Assembly (NCBI GenBank): GCA_032433595.1
Contig: JASWJB010000138.1
Coordinates: 40,454 to 104,453 of the forward strand
Source: Conoideocrella luteorostrata
Taxonomy: Eukaryota; Ascomycota; Sordariomycetes; Hypocreales; Clavicipitaceae
DNA length: 64,000 bases
Direction: 5' to 3'
Shown here: positions 11,916 through 23,780 of the stretch, one piece after another
Position numbering within the stretch: the stretch's first letter is position 1
How the letters are laid out: the number at the start of each line of letters is the position of its first letter
The notes under the pieces: generated by a model
The model's database searches: none
Seen by the model: only the letters and a program-made list of their open reading frames with translations
Told to the model about the DNA's origin: nothing
Program-made: the position numbers and the translations under genes

Positions 11916-14911
11916 ATGGCCACAGCGTTGCCCCGGCCGTCACGGCCTTCGAACGGCCCGCCAAATATGGCGTTGCCTGCTTTGCCTGTGAATAAGACGC
12001 GGAAAAGCACAGGAAACGTTTCATCGACTGCCCCAACAAAGTCTGCGCCGTCTACTCCAAGGAGTGGTCTTCGAGCACCGTCCGCCATCTTGGCTCCTCC
12101 GACCCCAGCCCCATTGCCTCAGCTGAAAAATCTACAGAGCATAAATACAACTGGCAAGACACTTAGGAAGACTGTCAGCATCAGCTCGTTTCCACATCCC
12201 CCGCGAGGCGACAGTCGGTCCAGCAGCTTGCCGCCTAGCCCATTGGCAAACGAAAAGTGCCGATCCCGCAAGTCGAAAACCCCCAAGGAACTCTCGCACC
12301 TAACGTATTCACCTTCTACCCCGAGTTTGTTGAACGGAAGCGGAGAAGGCAAGTCTATTAGCAATGCTCGCATGTCAGATGGTCTGATCAGCATCTCTTC
12401 CCCGCCACAGAGCAGAAGTTCTTCTGCACAAGACTCATACTCAACTTCCGCAACCACGTATGACGACCCTGCAGAAGGAGCGGGCTCCAAACATGATAGT
12501 GGAATTGCTGTTTCTAGCTCGGCTTCTGAAAAGCGCTCGTCCAAATCGGATGGCAAAGGCAATGTTCTTGTAAGCGTTCGAGTGCGCCCGGATAATAATA
12601 ACACGATTACGAACAACAACAACAACAACCCGAGCCAATCGAACCCTGAAGGAGAGTGGATGGTAGATGGACGGAAATCACTTATTGCATACAAGGGCAA
12701 GGAGGGCGGCGACTATATCTATGGTATGCCGAAGGGGAAAAACATTGAACCGAACACTGCCTGCGAGAAAATATACTAACTGATGGTATAGATAATGTTT
12801 TCACCACCCATGATAACAATGCTCGTGTGTACGATCACATCGCGAAGCGCCTTGTCCGAAGGGTCATGGAAGGTTATCACGGAACAGTCTTCGCGTATGG
12901 TATGACCGGCACTGGTAAGACTTTTTCAATGCAAGGAACGGCCTCTTCGCCCGGTGTGATTCCATTGGCAATCACCGACATCTTTTCCTATATTCGCGAA
13001 ACGCCTTCGCGAGAATTCTTGCTGCGAGTCAGCTACCTGGAAATTTACAATGAGAGAATTCATGACTTGTTGAACATGCCCACAGGCAGTGGTGTTGGAG
13101 GCGCCCCTCAGCAAGATGAAATCAAACTCCGTGAGGACAGCAAGCGAGGCGTCTATGCCACCCCGTTGAAGGAGGAAATTGTCCAAAGCCCTACGCAATT
13201 GCTGAGAGTGATCGCGCGGGGTGATCAAGCCAGACGCACCGCCAGTACACAGTTTAACGCGCGCAGTTCCCGAAGTCATGCTGTCGTTCAGATTGTAGTT
13301 GAAAGCCGAGAACGCATGCCTGCTGGCGCCATCGGTGGCCAACAAGGCAAACGATCGGGTATTCTCCCTGGTGGCGTCCGAGTGTCTACGCTGAGCTTGA
13401 TTGACTTGGCTGGCTCAGAAAAGGCAGCCGAGTCCAAGGAGCGAAGGCAAGAGGGCGCACATATCAACAAGAGTTTGCTCACACTGGGCACCGTCATTGC
13501 GAAGCTTTCGGAATGGAAGGATAAAGAGGGCAAAGGCTCTGACAAAGACGGGAAGCATCTTCCATACCGTGATAGCAAACTAACCCGTCTCCTGCAAGGA
13601 GCATTGTCCGGCGATTCGTTGGTGAGTATACTCTGCACCATACAAATTGGAGCCGCTGGAAGTGCTGCTGCTGCAAACAACCACACTACGGAAACCCTTA
13701 ACACCCTCAAATTCGCCTCCAGAGCCAAGAACAGCATTGTTAGTCACGCCAAGAGGGCAGAGGAAGCTCTCGGCGCTGGAGGAGACGGGGGTGCCAGAGT
13801 ACTTCTAGAGCGGTACCGGATGGAAATTCTGGAACTGAGAACACAATTGGAGTCACAAAAGAGCCACAAGAACGGCAGAAACAGTAGCAATGACTCAGAG
13901 AAAGAGAAAGACGAAGAAGTGGAGATAATCAGAGAATTAGAGGCTGTGGAGAGGCATGAGGAGCAGATGTTGGAGATGCAGCTTGCCAGGACAGCCCTCA
14001 AGGAACGGATTGATCACCTCAATCGACTGATCCTCAGCTCCAAGTCGATCGGCGTTAATTCCAACGGCTCGATAAGCTCTCTCGGACAGTATGCGCGATT
14101 TTCTCAACTTTCACTCACGGGGTCTATCAGATCATCAGTTGCCACGTCGATAGGATCGAAGCCGCTTCTCGAGCGGACGGCTTCCATGACTTCTGCGTCG
14201 TCAACAATTGGCCGACAGTCTAGCAGAGGGCAAAGATTGTCTGCTGAAGCTGAAGGCGAGGTTGTTGACGTTGAGGAGGATAGCGTGGGTGAGTTCGGAG
14301 ACGGTACTGCCTCCCTTGCGGCACAGAACCGTGCGCTCCAGGCAGATCTAGTTGATAAGAATCGATATATCGCCACATTGGAGAAAAGACTCCTCCAAGC
14401 GAGACGAGCCAGTTCTTCGCGAACGTCTGTCGGGTTTTCCGCCCCAAGCAAGAGTATAATGGTTGGAGAAGACCACAGTGTGGCAGCAGCATTGAAGGAA
14501 AAGGACGCCGAGATTACTGATCTTCGCGCCAGACTGGATGACAAAGATCGCATGCTTGCCGCGCTGAGAAGTGCAGCACGGTCTCGAGACACGGCTGACG
14601 CCTCTGTCGAGCCGCGATCACCGCCGCCGATGAGTGACCAGCCCAAGGAGATGCCGACTAGTCCCACCACACCAGCTCAAGCGCAAAGAAGGCGGACCAA
14701 AAGTGTCGATGAGATGAATAGGATGCTCGAAGAGATGATTCAGGACCGCGTCGAGACCGGCCACATAGTACGTGGATCGAGAGGTAGTGTGCGTTTGCCT
14801 TGTGGACAAAAGTTGGAATCGCTGGCACAACCGCCGCATACCTTGGAACCTCTACGACAAAGCCCTGTTCCAACATGCTCTCCCGAGTTACCAGCAGCGG
14901 AAACCGCTTAG
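11916..14911 (+). CDS. Kinesin-7 family motor (KipA/Kip2-like)
   Basis: Exons 11916-12723 and 12792-14911; the 68-bp intron has donor GTATGC, branch TACTAAC and acceptor TAG, and the join restores IYDNVFTTHDNNARVYDHI. Protein of 975 aa. The start was chosen at the ATG in CACCATGG, not the in-frame ATG 102 bases earlier. The N-terminal 215 residues are Pro/Ser-rich and probably disordered. The motor (about 217-585) has the P-loop GMTGTGKT (about 306), switch I NARSSRSH and switch II LIDLAGSE, then the neck FASRAKNSI. Coiled-coil stretches follow (ERYRMEILELRTQLE; AQNRALQADLVDKNRYIATL). Family knowledge: KipA/Kip2 motors are plus-end-directed and carry growth-axis factors to microtubule tips at the hyphal apex. 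The last 45 residues look unlike the rest and may reflect a missed 3' intron. Confidence 0.9.
12724..12791 (+). other. Intron of the kinesin gene
   Basis: GTATGC donor, TACTAAC branch site 12 bases before a GGTATAG acceptor. Reading through it gives a stop after EKIY. Splicing in phase 1 restores the conserved motor sequence. Confidence 0.88.
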
Positions 14912-17900
14912 TGTGCCAGTTGTTGTGGGCTGATGAGTCGATTATAATCAGGCTGAAGAAATTAATTACACCAAGCTGTACTTGGTTTGTATGGAGAATG
15001 GGCATGGTTATTGAACGTGCTGGGTGAGATGCTGGGGAGTTTAGGATCAAGGAGGTTTACGGATTTTATTTTTTTCTCTTGCGTTTTATACCCTACGATT
15101 TGCGTTACGATTCTTCACCATTATTCTTTATAACCACTCCATAACACGGACACGCACACGCACACACCGGATAGGGAGGGGGATTGTGGCGGATCCGACA
15201 ATTGACTTTTCCGTACGTTGTCATCGACTTGAAGCATCATGTTTCTTGGGAGGATTGCTATTCATGTTACTTCATTTTTTTGCGATGAGAAAGGGACCTC
15301 GTCCTTATATTATTATTCAAGGGACACTCGCTATGGACCATTGTTAGCGTGCAGATCATATTTGTTTGCGGCTTCTTGTTGATGTATTATATTGATCAGT
15401 CACTATGCGAGATAGCCATGAGGCTAATGGGAAGATACACAATTTAAGTGCGACTTGTCTACATACGGGTACATCGTGCGACCATATCTCAAGTTTGGGC
15501 CAATCTGTGATGTGTTATGTGGTCACCAAGTGTTCGGCATTGGCACGCTCTCGGACTTGCGAAATTGGGACGCCAAAGACGTGGATATTTCATATGCTAG
15601 ACGGAACAATCAATAGTTATAGCATTGCCCTGTGATTTGCTACTCGTGCAAAGAACGAAAACAAAAACCTATAAAAAAATTCGGAAACCTTTACTCCGTA
15701 CCGAGCAGTGTGCTATTACTCATCCACGCGCCTGACAGATTAATCAAGACATCAGGGCCGACCCAACGCGCTCTGGACGTCTCGATTAATTTGTCGAAAC
15801 CTTGCCATCCAAATCTACCAGCAAAAAGTGCAAGTCGAAATGGCTGCAAGTGGCTGCAAGTGGCTGCAAGTGGGGGGGGGGAGGGAGGTTGAGCCGCACC
15901 CCGGCATTTCGCACCTGCTCTCTCACTCGCTCTCTTTGTGAAACAGCTTAAGCGGGGCGACCAGGGGTGCTAGGGTCCTGCCAGCCCAAGGGACTTCTGG
16001 GCAAGACACATTACATCATTGTATCACTCAGTAGGAAGCTTGGACCAGCTATACTTGCCACGGAAGTACAGTACATACGAGCAAGCAAAAGACGGGCCTA
16101 ACTTGCAGACCATGTTTCAAGTTGGTACCTGCCAAAGTGCCAGCGCCTTCCCGCTTGGATGAGCAGGATGGAGATAGCAGGTAACTACATCTCGGCCCAG
16201 AGTTGCTTGGGTTCTGACTGGCAGGCACTAGGGAAGGCATGTACAGCCCCTGGACCCCATGACGACACGCTTGGTCTGCCAGTGTCGCTTGCACGAGACA
16301 ATACTCCGCAGTCTATTTCTTTTCACCGTCTTTGCCAGCACGGGATATTTTCTACGACCATCGTCATTTCAAGGGGGCTGGAGAAGCAGATCTCCCAACA
16401 CTCATTTTTTTTTTGGCTCGCGTGTGCCATTCAGTGGTCTCTGGAAGCTACGTCTTGTTGCTTTCGCACTGAAATGTAAGACGATGGGCAAGTCGTGTGA
16501 CCTTTTTCAAACACGTAGTTCTGCCAGTCAAAGCTCGTAGTCGCCGATGAGAAGCCATGCAGGTTGGGAGCTGTACGGAGCACGAGAAAGGGAGTACCGC
16601 CAACGCTGGTGATTCACTGGTGATTCGCTGGTGCTGTGTGATGCCCGGCCTGTATCCGGGAAACTGAGTAATGCTTTCAGACGCTTTGTCCAACGAGGTA
16701 GTTACTGCGGATGCTACTCGCTGCGTATGGGATACAGTTTTTGCCACAATCTGTGGCTTATAGAAATGCCCAGTAAAAATACGGAGTACATGGCTCCCAT
16801 GTGAGATGGCCGACGACCAGACTTTTGATGCATTTCCCCTACTTCTTTCACGAGCTGCCTTGGTCCCTGGGTCCCCAACTACCCAAGTCCGGTAGGCTGG
16901 TTGACTGGCCATCGTTAATCAGAAACAAGCATCCGTTGCGGGTCATGGACCGAGCCAGTCTGATCCTTTACCATGCCCTGCAGGCACCAGGTATCAAGGG
17001 CAGATGCTGCGGAGTAGACTGGCGCAAGATTACTCCGTACGGAGCGCCGCCATAGTTATTCCATACAGAGTTTGGGTAGCGCTCGAGATTACTCCGTATA
17101 TTGAGGGTCATTGCTCCGTATAATACTTGTAATATTTGGGCTCTGAAACATGGCCATCTTGTGCAGAGCGGATGGCATCAACAAGCAACTGGTCATCTTG
17201 TCACGCTTGTCCCCGCCCGCCATGGCTGCACAGGCCATCCGCCAGACGAGGAGAGACAAGGTAAAGGACAATCCTCATCTGAAGTCATCATCCCTTTCCA
17301 ACTTAACTGCCCACGGCGCGCGGTAGGTCGACGGTGCTGGACGGTTCGGGGAAACAATATGCTGATCCCTTGTGCTCCGTACTCCGTAAAAGTATCTGGT
17401 GTTGCTGGCAATGATTGGCACTCATTCACCCGCTCGCTCAACCAATCACTGAATCATTGGATCACTGAATCAGTCGGGGCACATACACCGTATTGTCGCC
17501 ACCAAAACATTGAGCTGAACTCGGGTGATATTTTTGTAGAATCACTAGTTACGGAGTACCGACCCTGGTCGGGCGTTTCGCCCTTGGTCCCTCGACTTCC
17601 TCCCGCAAATTTAGTACTCCAGATGATGTTGACAATCTAATTCAATATATTGCAGAGCGCACTACTCCGTACTGGCACTCTAGACTCCCCCTACTTTCCC
17701 CATTGTTCAATGAGTTGGCCCTTTCCCCGAGGTCTATGGTCTACCTCGCAACAGTTACGGAGTGCTCTGGTATTCCTAGCTTCACATCAACAGCCATCAG
17801 CAACCGCGGAGCTGTCGCCGCGCTTGGCTGCATCTCGGACCCATTGATAGACCCTGCAGGATCATCGCCAACTTGCTTGATTTAACCACCCTGGTGGACG

Positions 17901-18303
17901 CGGACGCAGCAAGGGACTGAATTTTCTGAATCCGATTGGCATTTCCACTTTCTTATTCTATGATTCCTGGAGTAGGCGGATGACCCCGACTGCTGGGCTA
18001 AGTGCCGCCTTTCCATCCGTTAACCAACCTCAGATTTACTCCGTACTCCATTCGTTATTTAGTAATTGACTCAGCTACTCCATACACGTTTTCACCCACC
18101 AACCTCATCGACGCCACTTCCTTACTGCAGAGTCATTCCCTTTAGATTTCTTTGTGCCTCTTTGGCGCCAAATCAGCCTTATCCTTTTTAATTCGCTCCT
18201 TTTACTTGCGTCTTATTTACGGAGTACCTGCCCTCCTTTCCTTTCATCCCATGCATTTCATTGACGTCTCTGCACATGCGCTTTCCACGACTAGGGCTAC
18301 ACC
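14912..18303. other. Long intergenic region
   Basis: 3.4 kb with no supported gene. It contains CA-repeat-like ACACGCACACGCACACAC near 15150, a 10-bp tandem repeat plus G-run at 15841, and an 11-bp duplication (GCTGGTGATTC/ACTGGTGATTC) near 16604. It also contains a dense set of ACTCCGTA octamers between about 15690 and 18225, ending some 80 bases before the next start codon. The last 300 bases are pyrimidine-rich and resemble a fungal promoter/leader. Confidence 0.55.
15841..15880. repeat. Decamer tandem repeat (TGGCTGCAAG)x3 followed by a G-run
   Basis: Three exact 10-bp units run directly into about ten G residues and a GAGGGAGG tract. Intergenic. Confidence 0.9.
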
Positions 18304-20112
18304 ATGGTGCCTCGACTCGATCTCTCACGGTCCACCCCGGGCAAAGTCATGATAGCACCGTCTCGAATCAATCTGCGTCGGACTGCATCGTATAATGACC
18401 GCAGTGCTGCCACCGTTTCATCAACGACTTCTCGATTAAACTTCAACCATCTTCTCTTCTCCCCCCCGCCGTCACCAAGCCTTCCAGCACTTGTGCCGCG
18501 ACGAAAGCGGTCAGCTTCACAAGAGTTATTCAGATCTCGGCCTAGTCGAGTGATCAGGACTGTCTTTTACTTCCTTGCTGTACTTGCATTCTTGTATACA
18601 TTTGCCTTTGTCTTTCGAAATCGCAATGTCATACCGATTGCGTTGCCATATTTCAAAGACGCGCAATATGAGATGATTGGACAGGATAGCTTCCCGGAGT
18701 TTCCAACGCCAGTTGTCGTTTATGACGCAAAGAAAAGATCTCAGTGGACAGTTTCCATCCCAAGAAATTACGAATTTCCTCTGTCAATCGAAGAATACTC
18801 GAGCATGAATGGTCTCTGTCGAGAAGTGTCTGCTCGGGCGAGAGACCTCCATCACAAGTCGGCGTTATCCGACCAGACACTTTTATCATATGATCAGCCT
18901 GATGACTACTTTGTGGACGTTCATGAGGCGGAGCAAGCTGGACTTCTCTCTGTTATATCCAAAGGACAGCCACCAAAACACTCGGGGCGATTCGTTGGAG
19001 TGAGCTTTGAGTCGATGTCGGGCAAGCCGTTTTGTGATCAGTCACTGATATATGTCCTCGAAAGCCCGAATGCCGGTCTTGGCGATGCAGTTATGGCTAT
19101 GTGGACCCTATATTCTCTGGCAAAGGAGCAGGGACGATCGTTTTTCATTGACGATTCTCGTTGGGCATATGGCACTTACACAGACCTCTTCCAGCCGCCT
19201 CCTATTCCCAATTGCCGACCACCACCGCGACATCAGATGCTGCCATGCCCAGCACAAACTCGGCATTTGGTGGTTTCAAGTGTGACGATCAAGGATGTGT
19301 TGCCCGTGTTGCTCACGAAGCACCAACGAGAAGGCCAAACTGATCTGGGCAGGAAAGATCTATTTGAACTTGCACATGCTGGCTACAAATCACTTTTCAA
19401 ACTTTCAAAAGAAGACCAGGACTATGTGGCCAAGCGAGTTCGAAATATCAGAGCTAAAGCTCAGTACACTAAACTGCCCGTGGATTTGCCAATCATTGGG
19501 CTACACATTCGTCATGGAGACCGACATCCACACGAATACCAGTATCGCGAGGGTTATATCCCAAGCGAAGTATTTGCAGGATATGGCAGTAGTCAAGTAG
19601 AAGCCCATTACAACCAAACCAACGTCAGTCCGGATCAGTACGAGGTCGTCAGGGTCATTGCGTCTGACGATCCCATGGTTCATCAAGAGCCAGAATTCTC
19701 AGATGCAATGCTGGCCCAAGAACGCATTCAGCTTGCTACAAAGCAGGTTATTGAAGACGCGAACACGGACCCACACTATCTTCACCATTCTGTGGATGAA
19801 GCATTTGGATGGGAAGGCGGATTCTTCGCAGCCATGTTCTGGAATTTAGGTGAAAAGCCGAAGAACAACGCTGTCGAGGAAGGTCGCGGCAGTCCTCCAT
19901 CCGAGGAGACGCTGAGATTACGGAATCTCGTGGGCCGAGCCTACATGATGGACATGGCAGTGCTCGCTGGCGCGAGCGACAAGGTTGTATGTGCAGTGAG
20001 TGCCATGGGGTGTCGGTTGCTCGCAGTGATGATGGGTTGGGAGCGAGCCATCGAACACGAAGACTGGGTTAATGTCGATGGAGAGTACGGTTGGAGCGGC
20101 CTCACCTGGTAG
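18304..20112 (+). CDS. GT23/fucosyltransferase-like type II membrane protein
   Basis: Single exon, 602 aa, ATG in ACACCATGG context. Residues 1-83 are basic and Ser-rich (cytosolic tail). A single hydrophobic anchor (about 84-104, FYFLAVLAFLYTFAFVF) makes it a type II protein, expected in the Golgi or ER. The lumenal part has NAGLGDAVMAMWTLYSLAKE (nucleotide-sugar-handling Gly loop), IGLHIRHGDRHP (about 398-409), which corresponds to the HxRRxDK-type donor-binding motif of alpha-1,6-fucosyltransferases and NodZ, and an IASDDP strand. The distal VVCAVSAMGCRLLAVMMG segment fits the end of the Rossmann fold. Relation to the GT23/O-fucosyltransferase superfamily is by motif; donor and acceptor are unknown. 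In moulds core fucosylation is not generally established, so the real sugar could differ. Confidence 0.72.
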   Translation: MVPRLDLSRSTPGKVMIAPSRINLRRTASYNDRSAATVSSTTSRLNFNHLLFSPPPSPSLPALVPRRKRSASQELFRSRPSRVIRTVFYFLAVLAFLYTFAFVFRNRNVIPIALPYFKDAQYEMIGQDSFPEFPTPVVVYDAKKRSQWTVSIPRNYEFPLSIEEYSSMNGLCREVSARARDLHHKSALSDQTLLSYDQPDDYFVDVHEAEQAGLLSVISKGQPPKHSGRFVGVSFESMSGKPFCDQSLIYVLESPNAGLGDAVMAMWTLYSLAKEQGRSFFIDDSRWAYGTYTDLFQPPPIPNCRPPPRHQMLPCPAQTRHLVVSSVTIKDVLPVLLTKHQREGQTDLGRKDLFELAHAGYKSLFKLSKEDQDYVAKRVRNIRAKAQYTKLPVDLPIIGLHIRHGDRHPHEYQYREGYIPSEVFAGYGSSQVEAHYNQTNVSPDQYEVVRVIASDDPMVHQEPEFSDAMLAQERIQLATKQVIEDANTDPHYLHHSVDEAFGWEGGFFAAMFWNLGEKPKNNAVEEGRGSPPSEETLRLRNLVGRAYMMDMAVLAGASDKVVCAVSAMGCRLLAVMMGWERAIEHEDWVNVDGEYGWSGLTW

Positions 20113-20733
20113 GCTGGGAAAAATTACGGTTTACTGCATGAGAGCGATATTTGGCTTGCTTTATATACGGGGAACGAAAACCCCCCCTGGTGAGCGACAC
20201 GGTGAGCGACACGGTGAGCGACACAGTGAACACTGCCTGATGTTCTGTATTGTGCATGGTTGCGCACTCTCATTTGGAGTTTGGGTTGGCTGGCATAGCA
20301 TATTTGCGACAAAGATACCTTGACTTTTATTTCTTTCCTTTTCCTTTTCCTTTTCCTCAAAGCTCTGCGTCTTTTGACATTAGACACTCGTTTGCTTATA
20401 TAGGATGTTCTGGATCTGTGGAACTGGGTTCCGGATCTGAGAGAGGATGGTGTGCAACCTGCAGCCACCTACGGAGTAGAGAGAATGAAGCAATGACATG
20501 ATATACATTTTGTCGCTTGATATGCGCTGGTAGAAGTGAAACTCATTGTACACGTAAAACGCTTGGCTTTCTAGAAGGCATTTAGAGTTGTGGCGTACCT
20601 GTCAGGACCGTGCATTCGCAGGATCCACCCGATCTGTCAGCCTTTCTTTCCATCCAGCTTCAGCCCACCTACTCACTCATCTTCTCTTCTTGCTCTGTCT
20701 GACCATTCATCAACGACCAAGGCCTGTTGCATC
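20113..20733. other. Intergenic with 12-bp tandem repeat and pyrimidine tract
   Basis: Holds GGTGAGCGACAC repeats (20189-20228), a CCTTTT-type polypyrimidine run (about 20333-20358), one octamer at about 20470, and a C/T-rich leader directly before the TAF7 start. The TAF7 frame is open upstream to 20590 but has no ATG there. Confidence 0.6.
20189..20228. repeat. 12-bp tandem repeat (GGTGAGCGACAC)n
   Basis: Three exact units plus a degenerate fourth (AGTGAACAC), 77 bases after the stop codon of the glycosyltransferase-like gene. Non-coding. Confidence 0.9.
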
Positions 20734-22296
20734 ATGGCGGCACCTGAGCCCGACCCGGGCGGCGCGGCAGCTGAAATGCCCAAACCCAAACTCAAAATCA
20801 ACGTTAGTCGCTCAACGTCCCTTGTCAACGACGCCGCCGCCGCCGCTGCCACCTCTGCCCATACTGTCCTAGTAGCATCCGCAACGCCCATCGAAGTTAC
20901 GCGCAAGGTTAAGTTGAAAGTGACATCCTCACAACCACCTACTCCAGCCACCGAAAAGGCACCCGCTCCCGCCAAAACAAAAGCCGGCCGTCAGACAAAA
21001 CCGAGCCAGAAGCTCGTGGAAAGCAGAAAACGACCGATCGACGATGACGAGGACCTGCCTCTGTCCCACACAGTCGGGTCCAGAGCTAACCAAGTAGCAG
21101 CGGCAGCAGCGGTGCCCAAGATCAAGATCCGGCCGGGGCTCAAACCGGCTAGCACGCAGGTAGTGCTCAAGCCGCGAGGGCGCCCGCCGCTTCACCCGCC
21201 TGGAGATGGGTACGACTCCGAGGCGAGCGATCGAGAGATAGACCCGGCTATTGAGGAGCAGTTCATCCTGCGAATGCTCCCTGGCGAGCACTGCGACTAC
21301 GTGCGTACGTGTATGGAGACGGGCAAGATCGGCATCCCGCGCGGCCAGGGCGGCGCAGACATCACCATGAAGTTCTTTGATGAGGAGTCGCGAAGGGCCG
21401 TCGTGACAGTCAAGGGCCAGCCCTTTGCGGGCGTCATGGTTGACCTGCCCACCATTACGGAGTCGATGAAGACGTGGGATCGCAAGTCATTTATGAAATC
21501 CGCGGATATCTGCCAGATGCTGCTGGTATTTCAGCACGCCAAGAACGAGGACGAGGCGAAGCGAGCGCCGCTCCCTCCCATGATAGACAACCACTTCCGA
21601 TGGCCGCATGGCGTGACGCCCCCGATGCACGACTGCGTGAACCGTCGCTTTGCTAAGACCATCAGCCGCAAGGAAATCGAAGACAAGGAAGCCGAAGTCG
21701 AACGCCTGCTTATTGAAGACGCTAAAGCCGCCTCCACCAAGTGGGAATGGGTGGATGACCGGCCAGAGGGCGAAATGGACGTTGATGCCGACGAAGATGC
21801 TGAGGGTGAAATAGAGGAGACAATGGAATACTTTGACGGCACTACGACCCAAGGCGACGGCGAAGACATGTTTGGTGACGATGATCTGGAGGCTGATCTG
21901 GAGGCTGCCTTTGCGGATGAGCTCATGGCCGAAACCCCAGCTACAGGGATGGAGATCACGACTCCTATGACAACCACGCAAGTCGGGACTCCCGCGCCAG
22001 TTATCCAGGAGAGCATCGAGAATGACGAGTCCGAAGAAGAGGAGGACGACGATGATGACGATGACGATGATGATGACGACGACGACCTGGATGAAGATGA
22101 GCGCGCTCAGCGCGACGAGGAGCAAGGTGTGAAGGACATCATCCACGACATGGAGAAGCAGCTGGCAAGGAGGATCGCGGATTTGGAGAAGACACAGAAC
22201 AAGATTTTGAGGGTACGCCTCGAAAATCAAATCAAGCAGTTGAAGTCAGAGATTGAGCTGAAGAAGGGCTCGATTGGTATAGAGGTTGATGATTGA
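20734..22296 (+). CDS. TAF7: Transcription initiation factor TFIID subunit 7 (TAF7/TAFII55)
   Basis: Single exon of 520 aa. The start is the first ATG of the open frame (CATCATGGCGG); the 48 upstream codons lack an ATG. Residues 1-165 are low-complexity Ala/Pro/Lys. The TAFII55 N-terminal domain begins with EEQFILRMLPGEHCDYVRTC (about 173), followed by RAVVTVKGQPFAGVMVDLPT, ESMKTWDRKSFMKSADICQM and the downstream GVTPPMHDCVNRRF. Then come an acidic region, an uninterrupted Asp tract (nt about 22045-22090) and a C-terminal helix (QLARRIADLEKTQNKILRVR) that would be a coiled coil. TAF7 is a nuclear TFIID subunit that binds TAF1 and restrains its acetyltransferase activity; that role is from the family. 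Confidence 0.95.
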   Translation: MAAPEPDPGGAAAEMPKPKLKINVSRSTSLVNDAAAAAATSAHTVLVASATPIEVTRKVKLKVTSSQPPTPATEKAPAPAKTKAGRQTKPSQKLVESRKRPIDDDEDLPLSHTVGSRANQVAAAAAVPKIKIRPGLKPASTQVVLKPRGRPPLHPPGDGYDSEASDREIDPAIEEQFILRMLPGEHCDYVRTCMETGKIGIPRGQGGADITMKFFDEESRRAVVTVKGQPFAGVMVDLPTITESMKTWDRKSFMKSADICQMLLVFQHAKNEDEAKRAPLPPMIDNHFRWPHGVTPPMHDCVNRRFAKTISRKEIEDKEAEVERLLIEDAKAASTKWEWVDDRPEGEMDVDADEDAEGEIEETMEYFDGTTTQGDGEDMFGDDDLEADLEAAFADELMAETPATGMEITTPMTTTQVGTPAPVIQESIENDESEEEEDDDDDDDDDDDDDDLDEDERAQRDEEQGVKDIIHDMEKQLARRIADLEKTQNKILRVRLENQIKQLKSEIELKKGSIGIEVDD

Positions 22297-22732
22297 GCGG
22301 TCGGAAGGGACGAAACCCCATCAATTGACCAATTTTTTTTTGGTAATAGCGCCCTGTTTACTTTTACATGTATATATTTTTTTTGGACTTGACACTTGGC
22401 TGTAACGAGTGCATCGTGTGGCGTGGGTTGGTAAAAACAAAAAACAAGGACATGGGGTCTTCATCAGACAAAACAAATCAGGCGTTAGAGGCATGATATC
22501 CATGAGCAGGAATCGTTTACTATCCATCTTTTAATACTTCTTTTCCTTCATGCTTTTCTCAACTTACTCCGTACAAAATGATCGTCTTACTTGCCCCCTC
22601 CCTGACTGCTCCGGTCTCACTTAATACATATATTATACAACATGATTATCTCACTTCGCCCCTAATTACTTTGTTGTCGCTCTTCCCTACATGCATAACT
22701 ACATACATACATATATACATACAACAACACCA
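22297..22732. other. Convergent 3' intergenic region
   Basis: Between the TAF7 stop (+) and the stop of the coiled-coil gene (-). AT-rich with T runs; one octamer near 22566; CATACATA-type repeats near 22700. No gene seen. Confidence 0.6.
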
Positions 22733-23780
22733 TCATCGCATGTCCCCCTCTCCTGAACTCTGGCTCAACGATCGCACCGCACACTCTACCCTCCTCACCA
22801 GAACATCCTCCACCGTCGCCGTGACGTCCGCCCACAGCACATCCTCACAAAACGCCTCTAGCGTCTGCGGTACTGCCCTCGGACTGCGATCCTTCTTCCC
22901 CTTGTCCCTAATCCTCCTTTGTATCGCCTTTTGCAGAAATACCGCCATGCCAGGATCCCTTCTAGACTGCTTCTTCAAGTATCTCGCTGTGAATACCGCA
23001 TCCGATAGTCCCGTGGTCTTGTGATCGAGATGCCACCTCTTGGTGGATTTGATCGTCTCCCTTATGCGATTGTGTATATCGGCCCGCGAGATATTTACTG
23101 TAACGACGCCAAAAAAAAGTTTAAAAAAATTAGCGTATACACACACATACGATTGATTGTTAATCGGGACCGTCTTCGGGTGAAGAAAGCAATGACCAAC
23201 CATTACCAACAGCTCGAGCAACCTCCTCTGCGGCCCCTTCACAAGCCTCCCTCTGCGTCTTCACAGCCGCAAGCACAGCATTCGCCTCCGTCAAAGTTGG
23301 CAGTCTGTCCATCTTGCGAGATAGCTCTGCCAATAGGCCCTTCAGCTTGTCCATCTCGCTCTTCACGTCTGCTACTTCTCGCCTGCACTCCTTCAACTCA
23401 AGCCTGTCTTCTGCCCGTAACTGACTGCCAGCGTCGGTAGCTGCCCGCACAGCGAGAATTTCAAGCCACAGCTTTTCCATACGACTTTCGTTTTGTTGGC
23501 GGAATGCATCATTCGTGTGTGTTGTCTTGGACAGCTGCCTAAGGTCACGTTGGACGTTGTTTGCTTGCTCTATTACCTTATGGAGTTTGAGTTCGCTCGT
23601 CATGCGGGCGATATTCTCGGCTCTCTCGAGTAATTTGGCGCCGGACGGTGGTTTCGATAAAGGCGCAGAGCATGAGGAACCGACGAGGGTGCTTTCTTGG
23701 GAGGAAGTGATTGGGCTGAGCGGCGGTGGAGGGGATGAAGCCATCTGGACTGGGAGCCGAGGTTGGCTGCTCATCATCAC
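22733..23780 (-). CDS. Coiled-coil protein of unknown function
   Basis: Exons (minus strand) 23780-23207 and 23097-22733, total 312 aa. The 109-bp intron has donor GTAATG and acceptor ACAG. Joining gives ARAVVNISRADIHNRI and removes a stop in the retained frame. Layout: Pro/Ser-rich N-terminus (1-45), a long helical, charged region (about 48-190: LLERAENIARMTSELKLHKV, then ECRREVADVKSEMDKLKGLL) with heptad-like spacing, then a basic C-terminal domain (ARYLKKQSRRDP, QRRIRDKGKKDRSPR). No signal peptide or membrane segment. I do not recognise the family. The shape (coiled coil plus basic end) would suit a structural or nucleic-acid-associated partner protein, but this is only a guess. Convergent with TAF7. 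Confidence 0.7.

Noticed and set aside
21487..22230. Minus-strand frame of 247 codons opposite TAF7
   Set aside because: Its Val/Ile-rich part is the reverse of the TAF7 Asp tract; a shadow frame.
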